A stretch of 64,000 bases of DNA from Idiomarina tyrosinivorans (GCF_003987475.1 NZ_PIQH01000004.1:207164-271163), one strand, 5' to 3'; positions 18,488 through 32,531 are shown, counted from the stretch's first letter. The notes: generated by a model from the sequence alone, not told the origin. Numbers and translations: made by a program.

Positions 18488-18908
18488 ATTAGGTGAAGTT
18501 ACCGCGGTAGGTCGTGGCGTAATTACGATTGCCACCCAGCTTAAAAGCGGTTGTGGCAGTTGCGTGCAGCAATCTACCTGTGGTGCCGGCATTATCAGCA
18601 AAGTGTTTAGCGAAAAGCGTGCCGAGTTAACCGTTGAAACGGACGATAAATTTGCGCTCGGCGAGACCGTGCAACTCTCAATAGCAGAAGAATGGCTCAC
18701 CCGCTTTGCATTATTAGTATATGGCTTACCCATTGTCGCCTTGCTAGTCAGTGCTATAGCGTTAAGTGCTATTCCAGGTATCTCTGAAGGGATTGTTATT
18801 CTGCTCTCTTTCGGATGTTTTGGACTGACCTTTGCGGCATTGAAGGGAAGTTTGCGGGGGCGAGACCTCAAAGTAAACCGCGTGGTTGGCATTCAACGCC
18901 TGTCGTAA
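18477..18908 (+). CDS. rseC: Sigma-E operon protein RseC (SoxR-reducing system family)
   Basis: About 143 residues from ATG 18477, behind GAGGAA. It has an N-terminal cytoplasmic Cys cluster (CGSCVQQSTCGAG, residues 26-35), then two membrane helices (ALLVYGLPIVALLVSAIAL and an LLSFGCFGLTFAAL segment). The family is related to RnfB-associated SoxR reduction and positively affects sigma-E in E. coli. It is the last gene of the sigma-E operon; about 100 bases separate it from lepA. Confidence 0.9.
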   Translation: MVRELGEVTAVGRGVITIATQLKSGCGSCVQQSTCGAGIISKVFSEKRAELTVETDDKFALGETVQLSIAEEWLTRFALLVYGLPIVALLVSAIALSAIPGISEGIVILLSFGCFGLTFAALKGSLRGRDLKVNRVVGIQRLS

Positions 18909-18932
18909 CGACCGATTTGGGTAAGATTTACG

Positions 18933-18960
18933 TTGTAGTTACTCGCATTATCAGTATGAT
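18933..18960 (+). promoter_or_regulatory. Possible sigma-70 promoter for lepA-lepB
   Basis: TTGTAG at 18933 and TATGAT at 18955, with a 16-base spacer, lie about 45 bases upstream of lepA in the largest gap of this gene cluster. It would allow lepA and downstream genes to be expressed independently of sigma-E. Confidence 0.45.
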
Positions 18961-19005
18961 CCTCCCATTACCCATTCATGCGCTTAGGACATAGAGGTAT
19001 CGTCA

Positions 19006-20817
19006 ATGCCGGAAAAGGCGTTTAAACAAAGTAATATCCGCAACTTTTCAATTATTGCTCACATCGATCACGGTAAATCGACCCTGTCGGATCGTCTGAT
19101 TCAGCACTGTGGGGGATTGACCGATCGGGAGATGGCTGAGCAAGTTCTAGATTCGATGGATCTGGAACGTGAGCGCGGTATTACCATCAAAGCGCAGAGT
19201 GTCACACTGCATTACACCGCCAAAGACGGTGAAACCTATCAGTTAAACTTCATTGATACGCCCGGACATGTCGATTTCTCTTATGAAGTTTCGCGCAGTC
19301 TCGCAGGCTGTGAAGGAGCGTTGTTGGTTGTCGATGCCGCGCAAGGCGTTGAAGCGCAAACCCTAGCGAACTGCTATACCGCCATCGATATGGACTTAGA
19401 AGTGGTTCCTGTACTCAATAAGATCGACTTGCCACAAGCCGATCCTATGGGCGTAGCGCAGGAAATTGAGGATATCGTGGGTATTGAAGCGGTCGATGCC
19501 GTGCAGTGCTCAGCAAAAACCGGTATTGGCATTGACGAAGTGTTAGAGCGCATCGTGCGCCAGATTCCTCCGCCACAAGGCGAACCGGAAGATCCGCTGC
19601 AAGCACTGATCATCGATTCTTGGTTCGATAACTATCAAGGTGTGGTGTCGTTAGTGCGGGTCAAGAATGGCACGCTACGCGCCGGCGACAAAATGACAGT
19701 AATGTCCACAGGCCAGTCGTACCAAATTGATAAAGTAGGCTTTTTCTCACCGAAACAAACGGAAACCGGTATTTTGCGAAGCGGCGAAGTAGGCTACGTT
19801 ATCGCCGGTATTAAAGAGATTTTAGGGGCGCCAGTGGGTGATACCCTAACGGCTACGCGGCGTCCTGCGGAAAAACCATTGCCAGGCTTTCAAAAAGTGA
19901 AGCCACAGGTTTATGCCGGCATGTTCCCGATCAGTTCTGATGACTATGAATCCTTCCGTGACGCGCTTGGGAAGCTCGCTCTCAACGACGCCTCGTTGTT
20001 CTACGAGCCCGAAAATTCAGCGGCCTTAGGTTTTGGTTTCCGCTGTGGATTTCTTGGTATGTTGCACATGGAAATTATCCAAGAGCGGCTTGAGCGTGAA
20101 TATGATATCGACCTCATTACTACCGCACCAACCGTGGTATATGAGGTGGAGAAGACTGACGGAAAGATCGTCAAAGTCGACAATCCGGTGAACTTACCGG
20201 CGGTGAACGACATCGAAACCATTTTTGAACCTATTGTGGAAGCCAACATTTTGGTTCCGCAAGAGTTTCTTGGAAACGTTATTACTTTGTGCGTGGAAAA
20301 GCGTGGCGTGCAAACCGCAATGAACTATCACGGTAAACAAGTGTCGGTAACCTATGAATTACCGATGGCCGAAGTGGTGATGGACTTTTTTGATCGTTTG
20401 AAATCGACCAGTCGTGGCTATGCATCGCTAGATTACCAGTTTAAAAAGTTCCAACCCGCCGACATGGTGCGTGTTGATATTATGATCAACGGTGACCGTG
20501 TTGATGCTTTAGCAATGATCACTCACCGTGATCATTCTGAAGGACGGGGACGCGAATTGGTCGATAAAATGCGTGAACTGATTCCGCGGCAACAGTTCGA
20601 TATCGCAATTCAGGCGGCAATTGGCAATCACATTATTGCTCGCGCAACGGTTAAGCAGTTGCGTAAAAACGTGACTGCAAAATGTTATGGCGGCGATGTA
20701 AGCCGGAAGAAGAAACTGCTACAGAAGCAAAAAGAAGGTAAAAAGCGGATGAAGCAGTTGGGCAGTGTCGAGGTGCCACAAGAGGCTTTCTTGGCAGTAC
20801 TGAAAGTGGGCAAATAA
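19006..20817 (+). CDS. lepA: Translation elongation factor 4 (LepA)
   Basis: A 603-residue translational GTPase that acts on stalled or misplaced ribosomes. G motifs are AHIDHGKST (G1), DTPGHVD (G3), NKIDLP (G4) and CSAKTG (G5). EF-G-like domains II, III and V and the LepA-specific C-terminal domain follow, ending in the Lys-rich [20 protein letters not shown]. Length is as in E. coli (599). The ATG follows AGAGGT. It precedes lepB by 29 bases, as in enteric genomes. Confidence 0.97.
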   Translation: MPEKAFKQSNIRNFSIIAHIDHGKSTLSDRLIQHCGGLTDREMAEQVLDSMDLERERGITIKAQSVTLHYTAKDGETYQLNFIDTPGHVDFSYEVSRSLAGCEGALLVVDAAQGVEAQTLANCYTAIDMDLEVVPVLNKIDLPQADPMGVAQEIEDIVGIEAVDAVQCSAKTGIGIDEVLERIVRQIPPPQGEPEDPLQALIIDSWFDNYQGVVSLVRVKNGTLRAGDKMTVMSTGQSYQIDKVGFFSPKQTETGILRSGEVGYVIAGIKEILGAPVGDTLTATRRPAEKPLPGFQKVKPQVYAGMFPISSDDYESFRDALGKLALNDASLFYEPENSAALGFGFRCGFLGMLHMEIIQERLEREYDIDLITTAPTVVYEVEKTDGKIVKVDNPVNLPAVNDIETIFEPIVEANILVPQEFLGNVITLCVEKRGVQTAMNYHGKQVSVTYELPMAEVVMDFFDRLKSTSRGYASLDYQFKKFQPADMVRVDIMINGDRVDALAMITHRDHSEGRGRELVDKMRELIPRQQFDIAIQAAIGNHIIARATVKQLRKNVTAKCYGGDVSRKKKLLQKQKEGKKRMKQLGSVEVPQEAFLAVLKVGK

Positions 20818-20846
20818 GCCACGGATCTTAACCACGGGACGAAGAC

Positions 20847-21710
20847 ATGGCGAATTATTTTTCGATTATATTGACCCTAGTAACCTTGGCCACTGGCGTG
20901 ATTTGGGCCTTGGAAAAATGGCTGTGGGCGCCAAAACGCGAAGCGGGCATGGCACAACCCTGGGTTAATGAGTTTTCGCAGTCGGTTTTTCCGGTGCTGT
21001 TCGTGGTGTTAGTGCTACGCAGTTTCTTGTACGAGCCATTTCGCATTCCTTCGGGCTCGATGATGCCAACACTATTGGAAGGCGACTTTATTCTGGTCGA
21101 AAAATACGCTTACGGTATCAAAGATCCGTTAGTCCAGAGCAAACTGATCGATACCGGTAGTCCGCAACGTGGCGACATTGCGGTGTTTAAATATCCGCTG
21201 GATCCATCTGTAGATTATATTAAGCGTATTATTGGCTTACCGGGTGATCGGATCATTTATCGCAACAAAACACTCTACGTTCAGCCAGCCTGTGATCAAC
21301 AAGCGCAGCAAGAGTGTCCAAAAATGCAAGTGATTGCGTCGCAGCCTACCGAAGGTAAGCAATATTTTACTGGCGCGTCAGCGTTGGATACCTACCAAGA
21401 GCAGCTGTTTGGCGTCAGCCACAAAATCCTTAAAGATCCTCGCGTAGCGCCACGGATCCCTTATTACTTTAATCAGCCCGGGACTCAGCAAGACGAGTGG
21501 ATTGTGCCTGAGGGGCATTACTTTGCCATGGGAGATAACCGCGACAACTCGGTTGATAGCCGTTACTGGGGATTTGTCCCTGACGAAAACCTGGTTGGTC
21601 AGGCGGTATTTATTTGGATGAGTTTTGATATGGATCGTGATGCCAGTAGCTGGCTGCCGCAGTGGGTACCGACGGGAATTCGCTGGTCGCGACTTGGAGG
21701 CGTGCAGTGA
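20847..21710 (+). CDS. lepB: Signal peptidase I
   Basis: A 287-residue inner-membrane protease that removes Sec and Tat signal peptides. Two N-terminal membrane segments are present ([30 protein letters not shown]). The catalytic Ser71 is in [10 protein letters not shown] and the general base Lys126 in [12 protein letters not shown]. The conserved box [17 protein letters not shown] follows. It is shorter than E. coli LepB (324), mainly in loops. Its stop overlaps the GTG start of rnc (GTGA). Confidence 0.96.
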   Translation: MANYFSIILTLVTLATGVIWALEKWLWAPKREAGMAQPWVNEFSQSVFPVLFVVLVLRSFLYEPFRIPSGSMMPTLLEGDFILVEKYAYGIKDPLVQSKLIDTGSPQRGDIAVFKYPLDPSVDYIKRIIGLPGDRIIYRNKTLYVQPACDQQAQQECPKMQVIASQPTEGKQYFTGASALDTYQEQLFGVSHKILKDPRVAPRIPYYFNQPGTQQDEWIVPEGHYFAMGDNRDNSVDSRYWGFVPDENLVGQAVFIWMSFDMDRDASSWLPQWVPTGIRWSRLGGVQ

Positions 21711-22396
21711 GTTTACCGCAGCCACCCATCGCTAAACTTGAACAACAACTTGGTTACGAGTTTCGCGATAAAGGGCTTTTAGAACGCGCCTTAACCCATC
21801 GTAGCGCGGCCGCTAAACATAACGAGCGGCTGGAATTCCTCGGCGACTCTATTCTCGGCTTGGTCATTGCCGAGGCGCTGTTTGAACGTTTTCCGAAAGA
21901 GCCTGAGGGTGATTTGAGTAGAATGCGGGCGACCATCGTGTGCGGCCGTTCACTGGCGAAGTTTGCTCGCCGTATTGGCTTGGGAGAGTTTCTCCGTTTA
22001 GGTCAAGGGGAGTTAAAAAGTGGTGGTTATCGTCGCGACTCGATTTTGGCTGATAGTGTTGAGGCAATCATTGGCGCGATGTATTTAGAATCCGGCCTGA
22101 GCAGCTGCCAACAGCATATTCGCGAGTGGTTTGCAGAGCAGTTGCAAACCATCCAGCCAGGGATTAACCAAAAAGATCCAAAAACGCGTTTACAAGAATG
22201 GTTGCAAGCACGCCAACAACCCTTGCCGAACTACGAAGTGGTTGCCACTCAAGGGCAAGCGCATAATCAGCAATTTACTGTGAGCTGTACGGTTGAGGGA
22301 CTAGATACGCCTTGTTTGGGGCGCGGCACCAGTCGGCGCAAAGCAGAGCAAGCCGCTGCTAGTGATGCCTTTGAAAAGTTACAGGAAAACGCATGA
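21707..22396 (+). CDS. rnc: Ribonuclease III
   Basis: A 229-residue double-strand-specific endoribonuclease for rRNA and mRNA processing. The catalytic signature [18 protein letters not shown] is near residues 35-52, the second acidic cluster in [15 protein letters not shown], and a C-terminal dsRNA-binding domain ([29 protein letters not shown]). The GTG at 21707 has GGAGG upstream and overlaps the lepB stop; the open frame upstream lies inside lepB. Its end overlaps era by four bases. Confidence 0.96.
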   Translation: MSLPQPPIAKLEQQLGYEFRDKGLLERALTHRSAAAKHNERLEFLGDSILGLVIAEALFERFPKEPEGDLSRMRATIVCGRSLAKFARRIGLGEFLRLGQGELKSGGYRRDSILADSVEAIIGAMYLESGLSSCQQHIREWFAEQLQTIQPGINQKDPKTRLQEWLQARQQPLPNYEVVATQGQAHNQQFTVSCTVEGLDTPCLGRGTSRRKAEQAAASDAFEKLQENA

Positions 22397-23292
22397 ACGA
22401 AAACCAACGCAGTGGATTTATCGCCATTGTGGGTCGACCCAACGTCGGTAAATCGACCTTGCTCAACCGTCTGCTAGGGCAAAAAGTCAGTATTACCTCA
22501 AATAAGCCGCAAACTACGCGTCACCGCATTTTTGGTATTGATACCGATGGCGATGTACAAGCCGTTTATGTTGATACGCCCGGGATGCACTTGGAAGAGA
22601 AGCGTGCGATTAACCGGGTGATGAACCAAACCGCGTCAGCAGCGGTGAAAGACGTTGATTTAGTGCTGTTTATGGTCGAGAACACGCGCTGGACTAATGA
22701 TGATCAAATGGTGCTGGACAAGCTGAAAGAGGTGAAATCACCGGTCATGGTATTGGTGAATAAGATTGACCAAGTAAAAGACAAATCCAGCTTATTACCC
22801 CATATCCAATGGTTAAGCGAACAACGCGAATTCGATGAAATTTTGCCGCTGTCGGCGGAAAAGGGTGAGAACGTAGAAACCTTGCGCAATATGGTTCAGC
22901 AAAAACTCAAACAAGGTATCCATTACTTTCCCGAGGATTATGTAACCGACCGTTCGGTGCGATTTATGACCGCGGAAATTATTCGCGAAAAATTGATGCG
23001 CTTTACCGGCGAAGAATTACCCTATGAAACCACTGTTGAGATCGAACAATTTGCCACCGCAGAGTCGGGCACGTGCCATATTCATGCACTGATTTTGGTC
23101 GAACGAGAAGGGCAAAAACGAATGGTTATCGGCCAAGGTGGGAGCAAATTGAAAACCATTGGCACCGAAGCTCGCAAAGATTTGCAACAACTGCTCGATC
23201 AAAAAGTGCTGTTAAAGCTCTGGGTGAAAGTGAAGTCAGGTTGGTCGGATGACGAGCGTGCTCTGCGTAGCTTGGGGTATCGCGAGGACTAG
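22393..23292 (+). CDS. era: GTPase Era
   Basis: A 299-residue GTPase that binds 16S rRNA and monitors 30S maturation. G1 is [10 protein letters not shown]3 DTPG, G4 NKID, and G5 SAEKG. The C-terminal KH domain includes [21 protein letters not shown]. The ATG overlaps the rnc stop (ATGA), keeping rnc and era coupled as in other gammaproteobacteria. Confidence 0.97.
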   Translation: MNENQRSGFIAIVGRPNVGKSTLLNRLLGQKVSITSNKPQTTRHRIFGIDTDGDVQAVYVDTPGMHLEEKRAINRVMNQTASAAVKDVDLVLFMVENTRWTNDDQMVLDKLKEVKSPVMVLVNKIDQVKDKSSLLPHIQWLSEQREFDEILPLSAEKGENVETLRNMVQQKLKQGIHYFPEDYVTDRSVRFMTAEIIREKLMRFTGEELPYETTVEIEQFATAESGTCHIHALILVEREGQKRMVIGQGGSKLKTIGTEARKDLQQLLDQKVLLKLWVKVKSGWSDDERALRSLGYRED

Positions 23293-23990
23293 TGAGTATG
23301 CACGAAGGGTTCGTGTTACACCGTTGGGACTTCCAAGAATCAAGCATAATTATTGATGTATTCACTCGCCTTCAAGGGCGGGTACGGATCGTGGCAAAAG
23401 GGGCAAAGCGAAACAACAGCCCATGGCGTGCGATTTTACAACCATTTATTCCGTTGCTGCTGGATTGGCGTGGGCGTGGCGATTTAAAAACGCTGATCAG
23501 TGCCGAGACACAAACGGGATTAGCCACACCCGCACTAACCGGAACGGCGCTTTACAGTGCTTTTTACCTCAACGAACTGTTAACCCGGCTGTTACCACCG
23601 CAAGGCGAAGCGGAGCCCCTTTACGAAGAGTATGCAAAAACGCTTGAATTACTCCACCACAGTAGCGAAGTGGAGCCATTACTACGCCATTTTGAATGGC
23701 GCTTGTTGTGGCATCTTGGCGTCGCCTTCGATTGGCAAGTTGACGCTGCCACGGGTGAAGCGTTGGGGCAAAGTGAGTTTTGCTATTTTGTTGCCGGTCA
23801 AGGCTTCTTTAACGCGCAACAATCGAGCGAAAAAGCGATCAAACTGGCGAGCAAAGATGTGCAGCAGTTAGCACAATTCGAACGTTTAGATAGCCGCTTA
23901 CTAAAGCTGCTCAAGCATATCATGCGTGCGGAATTGGCGATCCATTTAGGTGAAAAACCACTACACTCAAGACAGTTATTTCGTTCTTAA
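23292..23990 (+). CDS. recO: DNA repair protein RecO
   Basis: A 232-residue recombination mediator with RecF and RecR. The N-terminal OB fold begins [21 protein letters not shown], followed by the helical domain with [13 protein letters not shown]. The zinc-finger cysteines of some RecO proteins are absent, as in E. coli. The start is either GTG 23292, which shares a base with the era stop and has GAGG four bases away, or ATG 23298; the difference is two residues. Confidence 0.92.
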   Translation: MSMHEGFVLHRWDFQESSIIIDVFTRLQGRVRIVAKGAKRNNSPWRAILQPFIPLLLDWRGRGDLKTLISAETQTGLATPALTGTALYSAFYLNELLTRLLPPQGEAEPLYEEYAKTLELLHHSSEVEPLLRHFEWRLLWHLGVAFDWQVDAATGEALGQSEFCYFVAGQGFFNAQQSSEKAIKLASKDVQQLAQFERLDSRLLKLLKHIMRAELAIHLGEKPLHSRQLFRS

Positions 23991-24001
23991 GGAGAGAGGG
24001 A

Positions 24002-24733
24002 ATGCAACCGATTAAATTAGGGGTCAACATTGACCATGTCGCGACCTTGAGAAATGCCCGCGGGGTTGCATATCCAGAACCTGTCACCGCTGCGGCGATC
24101 GCTGAGCAGGCAGGGGCTGACAGTATTACCATTCACCTGCGTGAAGATCGGCGCCATATCGTCGATCGCGATGTCGAGTTGCTTGCGCAAACGCTGACAG
24201 TGCCAATGAACTTGGAAATGGCCGTGACCGAAGAAATGTTGGCGATCGCCGAACGTATTGCGCCGACCTACAGTTGCTTTGTGCCGGAGAAGCGTGAAGA
24301 GTTAACCACCGAAGGTGGACTAGACGTGGTCGGTCAACAGCAGAAAATCGCCGATGCAATTACTCGTTTAGATAACGTGGGTACCTCGGTATCGTTATTT
24401 ATTGATGCTGATAAAGCGCAAATTGACGCAGCAAAAGCCGTAGGGGCGAGATTAATTGAGTTACATACTGGCCACTACGCCGAGCAGCAGGGGCAGGCGC
24501 AGCAGCAGGCTTTATTGAAACTGGAAGAGATGGCACATTACGCACATCAGCAAGGGTTGCAAGTGAATGCCGGGCATGGTTTGCATTACCACAACACCGC
24601 AGCGATTGCGGCAATTCCAGAAATTGTTGAGCTTAACATTGGCCATGCCATCATCGGCCGTGCGGTTTTTAGTGGTCTCGCGCAAGCGGTGGCGGACATG
24701 AAAACTTTGATGACTCAGGCGCGAGCGCGTTAA
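24002..24733 (+). CDS. pdxJ: Pyridoxine 5'-phosphate synthase
   Basis: A 243-residue TIM-barrel enzyme that condenses 1-deoxyxylulose 5-phosphate with 3-amino-2-oxopropyl phosphate to make pyridoxine 5'-phosphate. Visible family stretches are [34 protein letters not shown], and [11 protein letters not shown]. Length matches the E. coli enzyme. It starts behind GGAGAG eleven bases after recO and its stop overlaps acpS by one base. Confidence 0.97.
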   Translation: MQPIKLGVNIDHVATLRNARGVAYPEPVTAAAIAEQAGADSITIHLREDRRHIVDRDVELLAQTLTVPMNLEMAVTEEMLAIAERIAPTYSCFVPEKREELTTEGGLDVVGQQQKIADAITRLDNVGTSVSLFIDADKAQIDAAKAVGARLIELHTGHYAEQQGQAQQQALLKLEEMAHYAHQQGLQVNAGHGLHYHNTAAIAAIPEIVELNIGHAIIGRAVFSGLAQAVADMKTLMTQARAR

Positions 24734-25116
24734 TGGCGATTTTTGGTATTGGCACCGACTTAGTGCAAATTGCCCGTATTGCGAAAGTGTTAGAGCGTGG
24801 CGATCAGCTAGCTCGTCGTGTGTTGACCGAACACGAATGGCAACAATGGCAAACCACCCGCGATGTTCACTTCCTTGCCAAACGTTGGGCGGCGAAAGAA
24901 GCCTGTGCCAAAGCCTTCGGCACAGGTATCGGCCAAGGGTTATCTTTTCAACATATGCAAGTCGAGCATGATGACCTCGGTCGTCCGCATTGGCAGTTCT
25001 CAGGAGTGGCTCAGCAATGGTGTGAGCAACACAGCATCGTTGCCAGTCATTTATCGATTTCGGATGAACAAGATTACGCGCTTGCTTACGTGATTCTAGA
25101 AACGGCCGTAGGTTAA
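24733..25116 (+). CDS. acpS: Holo-[acyl-carrier-protein] synthase
   Basis: A 127-residue phosphopantetheinyl transferase that converts apo-ACP to holo-ACP. The metal-binding motifs are FGIGTDLVQIARI near the N-terminus and AKRWAAKEACAKAFGTG near residues 47-63, with SISDEQDYALAYVI at the C-terminus. The pdxJ-acpS pair is the usual one. Its start is coupled to the pdxJ stop (TAATG). Confidence 0.97.
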   Translation: MAIFGIGTDLVQIARIAKVLERGDQLARRVLTEHEWQQWQTTRDVHFLAKRWAAKEACAKAFGTGIGQGLSFQHMQVEHDDLGRPHWQFSGVAQQWCEQHSIVASHLSISDEQDYALAYVILETAVG

Positions 25117-25119
25117 TTG

Positions 25120-26454
25120 ATGGCGCAATTTTTTAAGCCCTCGCGGCGGGCCAAACCCCAGCCTCAACAGCGCCACCAAATGGCACAGGTGATAGCGTTA
25201 GACCATCAGGCTAGAGGCATTGTCCGAACCCCAGAAGTGCGCTTTATTGAGGGAGTGCTGCCAGGAGAGCGCATTCGCTTTGCGCCACAAGGCAAATATG
25301 ACGGTATTTTGATTGAGCGCTTGTGTTCCGCTGAACAGCGTCAAACGCCACCTTGCCAGTACTATCAAACGTGTGGCGGATGCGATTTTCAGCATGCATC
25401 AATGAGCTTACAACGTCGCCATAAGCAGCAGGTTGTCTCTGAACTCTTCAACAAATTTGCGCAGTTGCAGCAACTCCCGTGGCAAACAATGGTGGCCGCG
25501 CAAGAGAGTGGCTATCGGCGTCGGGTTAGGTTGGCCACGCATTGGCATGCCAAACGTCAGCAATTGACAATCGGATTACGGCAACGGCACAGTAAGAAAA
25601 TTGTCAGCATTGACCAATGTTGGGTTTGCGAGCCAGCGATTAACGACCACCTTCCCAAGCTTGCAGCGCTGATCGAAAACGTAGGGTTGGGACGTCAACT
25701 GGGTCATGTTGATATTCTCGCCGTGCAACCCTATCCGCTCATTCTGCTGCGCATTGATGGTGTTGTCAGTGACAGTCAACGGCAAGATTTAACGCAATGG
25801 CAAACCCAGCACTCGGTACAAATAGCCTTGGATGACGGTCAGGCACAACCGCAACTGCTGGTAGAAACCCAGCAAAAGCCATATGTTCGAAGTATTGACG
25901 GCGACCCACTGTACCTGACTCCAGGTGACTTTTTCCAAGTGAACGCTATGGTTAATCAACAGTTGGTTGAACGTGCGTTGGCGTGGTTAGCCCCCAACAG
26001 CAACGACACGGTAATGGATCTGTATGCCGGGATTGGTAATTTTAGTTTGCCGTTAGCCCGTCGCTGCCATCAGCTTGTAGCGGTAGAGGGCATTACCCGG
26101 ATGACCGCACAGTTGAGCCGTAACGCGAGCGCGGCGGGGCTGTCCAATATCGATGCAAAAACGCTCGACTTGTTGCAACCACAGGCTTTGCAACAGCTGT
26201 CTTTTGCGGTAGATGCAGTCCTTTTAGATCCTGCACGCGCGGGCGCTAAAGTGGTGGCTGAGAAGCTGGCAGGGTTGCCCAAAGGCCAAAGACCGCAACG
26301 GATTGTTTATGTTTCCTGTGCCGCGGATACGCTCGCTCGCGATGTCGCAGCGCTAACCCAAGGAAATTATCGGATTTCTCGCTGTGCGGTTGTTGACATG
26401 TTTCCCCAGACGCATCACATTGAAACCATTATGTTGTTGGAGGAGAGTGAGTAA
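25120..26454 (+). CDS. rlmD: 23S rRNA (uracil-1939-C5)-methyltransferase RlmD
   Basis: About 444 residues. The N-terminal TRAM domain is followed by the Fe-S cysteine motif CQYYQTCGGCDF. The methyltransferase domain carries DLYAGIGNFSLPLA (SAM site), DPARAG, and the catalytic motif VYVSCAADTLARD. The frame opens at TTG 25117 directly after the acpS stop, but the ATG at 25120 is the natural start. It precedes relA by six bases, as in E. coli. Confidence 0.95.
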   Translation: MAQFFKPSRRAKPQPQQRHQMAQVIALDHQARGIVRTPEVRFIEGVLPGERIRFAPQGKYDGILIERLCSAEQRQTPPCQYYQTCGGCDFQHASMSLQRRHKQQVVSELFNKFAQLQQLPWQTMVAAQESGYRRRVRLATHWHAKRQQLTIGLRQRHSKKIVSIDQCWVCEPAINDHLPKLAALIENVGLGRQLGHVDILAVQPYPLILLRIDGVVSDSQRQDLTQWQTQHSVQIALDDGQAQPQLLVETQQKPYVRSIDGDPLYLTPGDFFQVNAMVNQQLVERALAWLAPNSNDTVMDLYAGIGNFSLPLARRCHQLVAVEGITRMTAQLSRNASAAGLSNIDAKTLDLLQPQALQQLSFAVDAVLLDPARAGAKVVAEKLAGLPKGQRPQRIVYVSCAADTLARDVAALTQGNYRISRCAVVDMFPQTHHIETIMLLEESE

Positions 26455-26460
26455 TTTGCC

Positions 26461-28644
26461 ATGGTTCATATTCGCAGTACCCATGTTGATGATCCTGAGC
26501 ATCAAACGGGCTCATGGCTTAGTGCAATTTCTCAGCCGCAAAGCCGTGAGCGCTTACAGCAACTCGCTAGCCAGTTAGCACCCCTCGAACAACAGGCTCC
26601 AGGCTGCCTTCTGAAAGGCCAAGAAATGGTCGAAATTCTGGCCGAGCTGCAACTCGATGACGATTGCCTGCAAGCGGCCCTTTACACACCATTCTTTGAT
26701 GCTGGGGTGATTACCCAGGCGGCATTTGAAGCGCTTTCTCCTGCATTGCAAACACTGTTGCACGCGGTGAAGCAAATGCAAAGTATCAGCGACCTACACC
26801 ATTTTCAGCATGGTGCACCCGACGGTCAGCAAATCGATAACGTACGACGCATGCTGCTCTCCATGGTAGAGGATGTGAGGGCGGTATTAATTAAATTAGC
26901 CGAACGCATCTGTTATTTGCGCGAAGTAAAGCGTGCTGACGAAGAGACGCGGGTGTTGGCAGCAAAGGCCTGTTCGGAAATTTATGCGCCGTTAGCAAAC
27001 CGTTTAGGAATCGGTCAATTAAAGTGGGAGCTAGAAGATCTGGCATTCCGCTATCTGCACCCGACCACGTATAAGCAAATCGCTCACTACCTTGACGAAC
27101 GACGTGTTGACCGAGAGCAGTACATCGACCGATTTGTTAGCGACTTAAAGCAGGCATTGCAGGCGCAACATATTGACGCCGAAGTGTATGGTCGCCCGAA
27201 ACATTTATATTCGATCTGGCGCAAGATGCAGAAAAAGCACCTGAGCTTTGAGCAATTATTTGATATTCGCGCGGTGCGTATTGTTACCCAGTCACTGAAA
27301 GACTGTTATGCGGCATTGGGTGTGGTACATACCCGTTGGCGCCATATTGCCTCAGAGTTTGATGACTATATTGCGACGCCGAAAGCGAACGGTTACCAAT
27401 CTATTCATACCGTAGTGCGGGGCCCGGAGCAGAAGAACGTCGAGATTCAAATCCGTAGCCATGACATGCATGAAGATGCTGAACTTGGCGTTGCTGCGCA
27501 TTGGGTTTACAAAGAGGGCAGCAGTGGTAAACGCCAAGGTTACGAAGAAAAAATTGCTTGGCTCCGTAAACTCTTGGCCTGGCAAGAAGACATGGCCACG
27601 AGTGACAGTTTGGTAGATGAAATCCGTTCACAAGTGTTTGAAGACCGAGTGTATGTCTTCACCCCACGCGACGAGGTTATCGACTTACCTGCGGGCGCGA
27701 CACCGTTAGATTTTGCCTATTACATCCACAGTCAAATAGGGCATCGTTGTGTCGGCGCCAAAGTCGACGGCCGTATTGTGCCCTTTACCTATCAGTTGCA
27801 AAACGGTGATCGGGTTGAAATTTTGACCCAAAAAACGGCACAGCCGCGGCGCGATTGGCTAAATCCACAATTGGGTTATTTGCATTCCAGCCGAGCTCGG
27901 GCAAAAGTTCAAACCTACTTTAAGAAGCAAGACCGAGATAAGAATGTACAGGCCGGCAAAGAATTGCTGGAAGCGGAACTACATAAAATTAACGTGCCAT
28001 TAAACGATGCCAACAAGATATTGGAACGGGTCAATTTGCACAATATTGAAGATTTGCTGGCGGCCATTGGTGCGGGTGACATCCGCTTACACCAAATCGT
28101 CAACTGGTTGCGGCCAGAAGCCGACAAAAAGCAGGCCGATATTGAGCGCGTGACTCAACGGCAAAAGCGGTCTGGTAAAGCAAAAGCCTCGACCAGCCGG
28201 GTGACTGTCGACGGTATTGGTAATCTAATGATGCAGTTTGCGCAGTGTTGCCAACCAATTGCGGGTGAACCGATTCGTGGCTTCATTACCCAAGGGCGCG
28301 GCGTATCGGTGCATCGGCGCGATTGTGAGCAATTGCAGAATTTATTAAAGCAACATCCCGAGCGTGGTATCGAGGTCTCTTGGTCAACGCAAACTGGTAG
28401 TCAGTACGAGGCGGGTATTTGGCTGAGTGCGCTAGATCGGAACGACTTACTTCACGATGTCACCAGTGTTCTCTCCAATGAAAAGGCCGCAGTTTTGCGT
28501 TTGGATAGTCACAGTGACCCTATTCGCCAAGCCGCGGAATTGTGGCTTACGGTTCAGGTGAAAGACGTCGAGGCCTTGCAGCGTGTGATCAACCGTTTGC
28601 GCCAACTGAATGGTATTCAACGGGTCGAGCGTCGGCAACATTAA
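26461..28644 (+). CDS. relA: GTP pyrophosphokinase RelA
   Basis: A 727-residue ribosome-associated (p)ppGpp synthetase for the stringent response. The N-terminal pseudo-hydrolase region lacks the HD and ED residues of SpoT, so it should be synthesis-only. The synthetase domain (YGRPKHLYSIWRKMQKK, FDIRAVRIV, ANGYQSIHTVVRGP) lies around residues 240-350. TGS (YVFTPRDEVIDLPAGATPLDF) and zinc-finger/ACT regions follow. The ATG has GGAGGAGAGTGAG upstream, within rlmD's end. rlmD-relA-mazG order is standard; no mazEF lies between. Confidence 0.96.
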   Translation: MVHIRSTHVDDPEHQTGSWLSAISQPQSRERLQQLASQLAPLEQQAPGCLLKGQEMVEILAELQLDDDCLQAALYTPFFDAGVITQAAFEALSPALQTLLHAVKQMQSISDLHHFQHGAPDGQQIDNVRRMLLSMVEDVRAVLIKLAERICYLREVKRADEETRVLAAKACSEIYAPLANRLGIGQLKWELEDLAFRYLHPTTYKQIAHYLDERRVDREQYIDRFVSDLKQALQAQHIDAEVYGRPKHLYSIWRKMQKKHLSFEQLFDIRAVRIVTQSLKDCYAALGVVHTRWRHIASEFDDYIATPKANGYQSIHTVVRGPEQKNVEIQIRSHDMHEDAELGVAAHWVYKEGSSGKRQGYEEKIAWLRKLLAWQEDMATSDSLVDEIRSQVFEDRVYVFTPRDEVIDLPAGATPLDFAYYIHSQIGHRCVGAKVDGRIVPFTYQLQNGDRVEILTQKTAQPRRDWLNPQLGYLHSSRARAKVQTYFKKQDRDKNVQAGKELLEAELHKINVPLNDANKILERVNLHNIEDLLAAIGAGDIRLHQIVNWLRPEADKKQADIERVTQRQKRSGKAKASTSRVTVDGIGNLMMQFAQCCQPIAGEPIRGFITQGRGVSVHRRDCEQLQNLLKQHPERGIEVSWSTQTGSQYEAGIWLSALDRNDLLHDVTSVLSNEKAAVLRLDSHSDPIRQAAELWLTVQVKDVEALQRVINRLRQLNGIQRVERRQH

Positions 28645-28660
28645 CCAACGAGGAGTTTGC

Positions 28661-29467
28661 GTGCAAAAAGCGCCAAAGAACAATAAAGGTATCGAACAGT
28701 TACGTGAGGTAATGCGTGCATTACGCGATCCGCAACACGGTTGCCCGTGGGATTTGCAACAAAGCTTTACGTCACTTATCCCCTATACCATTGAAGAAAC
28801 TTACGAAGCCGTTGACGCAATCCAGAAAGGCGAGCCCGAAGCAATGAAGGACGAGTTGGGTGACCTGTTGTTTCAAGTGGTGTTTTATGCCCAATTAGCA
28901 GAGGAAAACGGCTGGTTTGATTTGCATGATATTGCTGCGGGTACCAGCAACAAATTGATTCGGCGCCACCCGCATGTGTTTGCTGAAGCCGCGGAGCAAC
29001 AACAGCAGCAGCCACTTTCTAACCAGCAAATCAAACAACAATGGGAGGCGATTAAGCAGCAAGAACGCCAGCAAAAGTCGGAGCAAGCTTCGGTATTTGA
29101 TGATATTCCCAGCCAACTACCGAGTGTGTTGATGGCCGCGAAACTGCAAAAACGCGCAGCGTCGGTAGGGTTTGACTGGCAGGATGCCGCGCCGGTGTAT
29201 GACAAAATTTTTGAAGAAATCGAAGAAGTAAAAACGGCGCGAGATAGTGCGCATCAAGAAGAGGAAGTCGGCGACCTCCTGTTTGCGGTGATCAATCTCG
29301 CCCGCCACCTGCAAGTAAATCCGGAAGCGGCGTTACAGACCGCTAACCAAAAATTTCGTCGCCGATTTAGTGCCATAGAAAGGGTTTTGGCGGAGCAACA
29401 GCAAAGCCCCGCGGACTGTGATTTAGCGCAATTAGAGGAATATTGGCAGCAGGTGAAACAACGATAA
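28661..29467 (+). CDS. mazG: Nucleoside triphosphate pyrophosphohydrolase MazG
   Basis: About 268 residues from GTG 28661 behind GAGGAG; the frame extends into relA, but those residues are not MazG-like. MazG hydrolyses (d)NTPs to monophosphates. The first domain has RDPQHGCPWDLQQSFTSL and the metal-binding EExxE/ExxD pattern in EETYEAVDAI and KDELGDLLFQVVFYA; the second repeats it in EEIEEVKT and EEEVGDLLFAVINLAR. It joins relA in a stringent-response and nucleotide-pool setting. Confidence 0.94.
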   Translation: MQKAPKNNKGIEQLREVMRALRDPQHGCPWDLQQSFTSLIPYTIEETYEAVDAIQKGEPEAMKDELGDLLFQVVFYAQLAEENGWFDLHDIAAGTSNKLIRRHPHVFAEAAEQQQQQPLSNQQIKQQWEAIKQQERQQKSEQASVFDDIPSQLPSVLMAAKLQKRAASVGFDWQDAAPVYDKIFEEIEEVKTARDSAHQEEEVGDLLFAVINLARHLQVNPEAALQTANQKFRRRFSAIERVLAEQQQSPADCDLAQLEEYWQQVKQR

Positions 29468-29472
29468 TCTCA

Positions 29473-29501
29473 TTGTCGTATCGCGGGTTTTTGGGTATAC
29501 T
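29473..29501 (+). promoter_or_regulatory. Probable sigma-70 promoter for pyrG-eno
   Basis: TTGTCG at 29473 and TATACT at 29496, with a 17-base spacer, lie in the 86-base gap before pyrG. The -10 matches five of six consensus bases. Confidence 0.6.
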
Positions 29502-29538
29502 ATTTTCCCGTCTTAAATCAATCCCATAAATCACCTGA

Positions 29539-32516
<2,978 letters not shown>

Positions 32517-32531
32517 GCGTCAAGCTCACTG

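Noticed and set aside
28885..29205. Minus-strand Cys-rich ORFs opposite mazG
   Set aside because: They arise from CAG/CAA-rich (Gln) codons in mazG read on the other strand; no ribosome binding site or family match, and mazG is certain.
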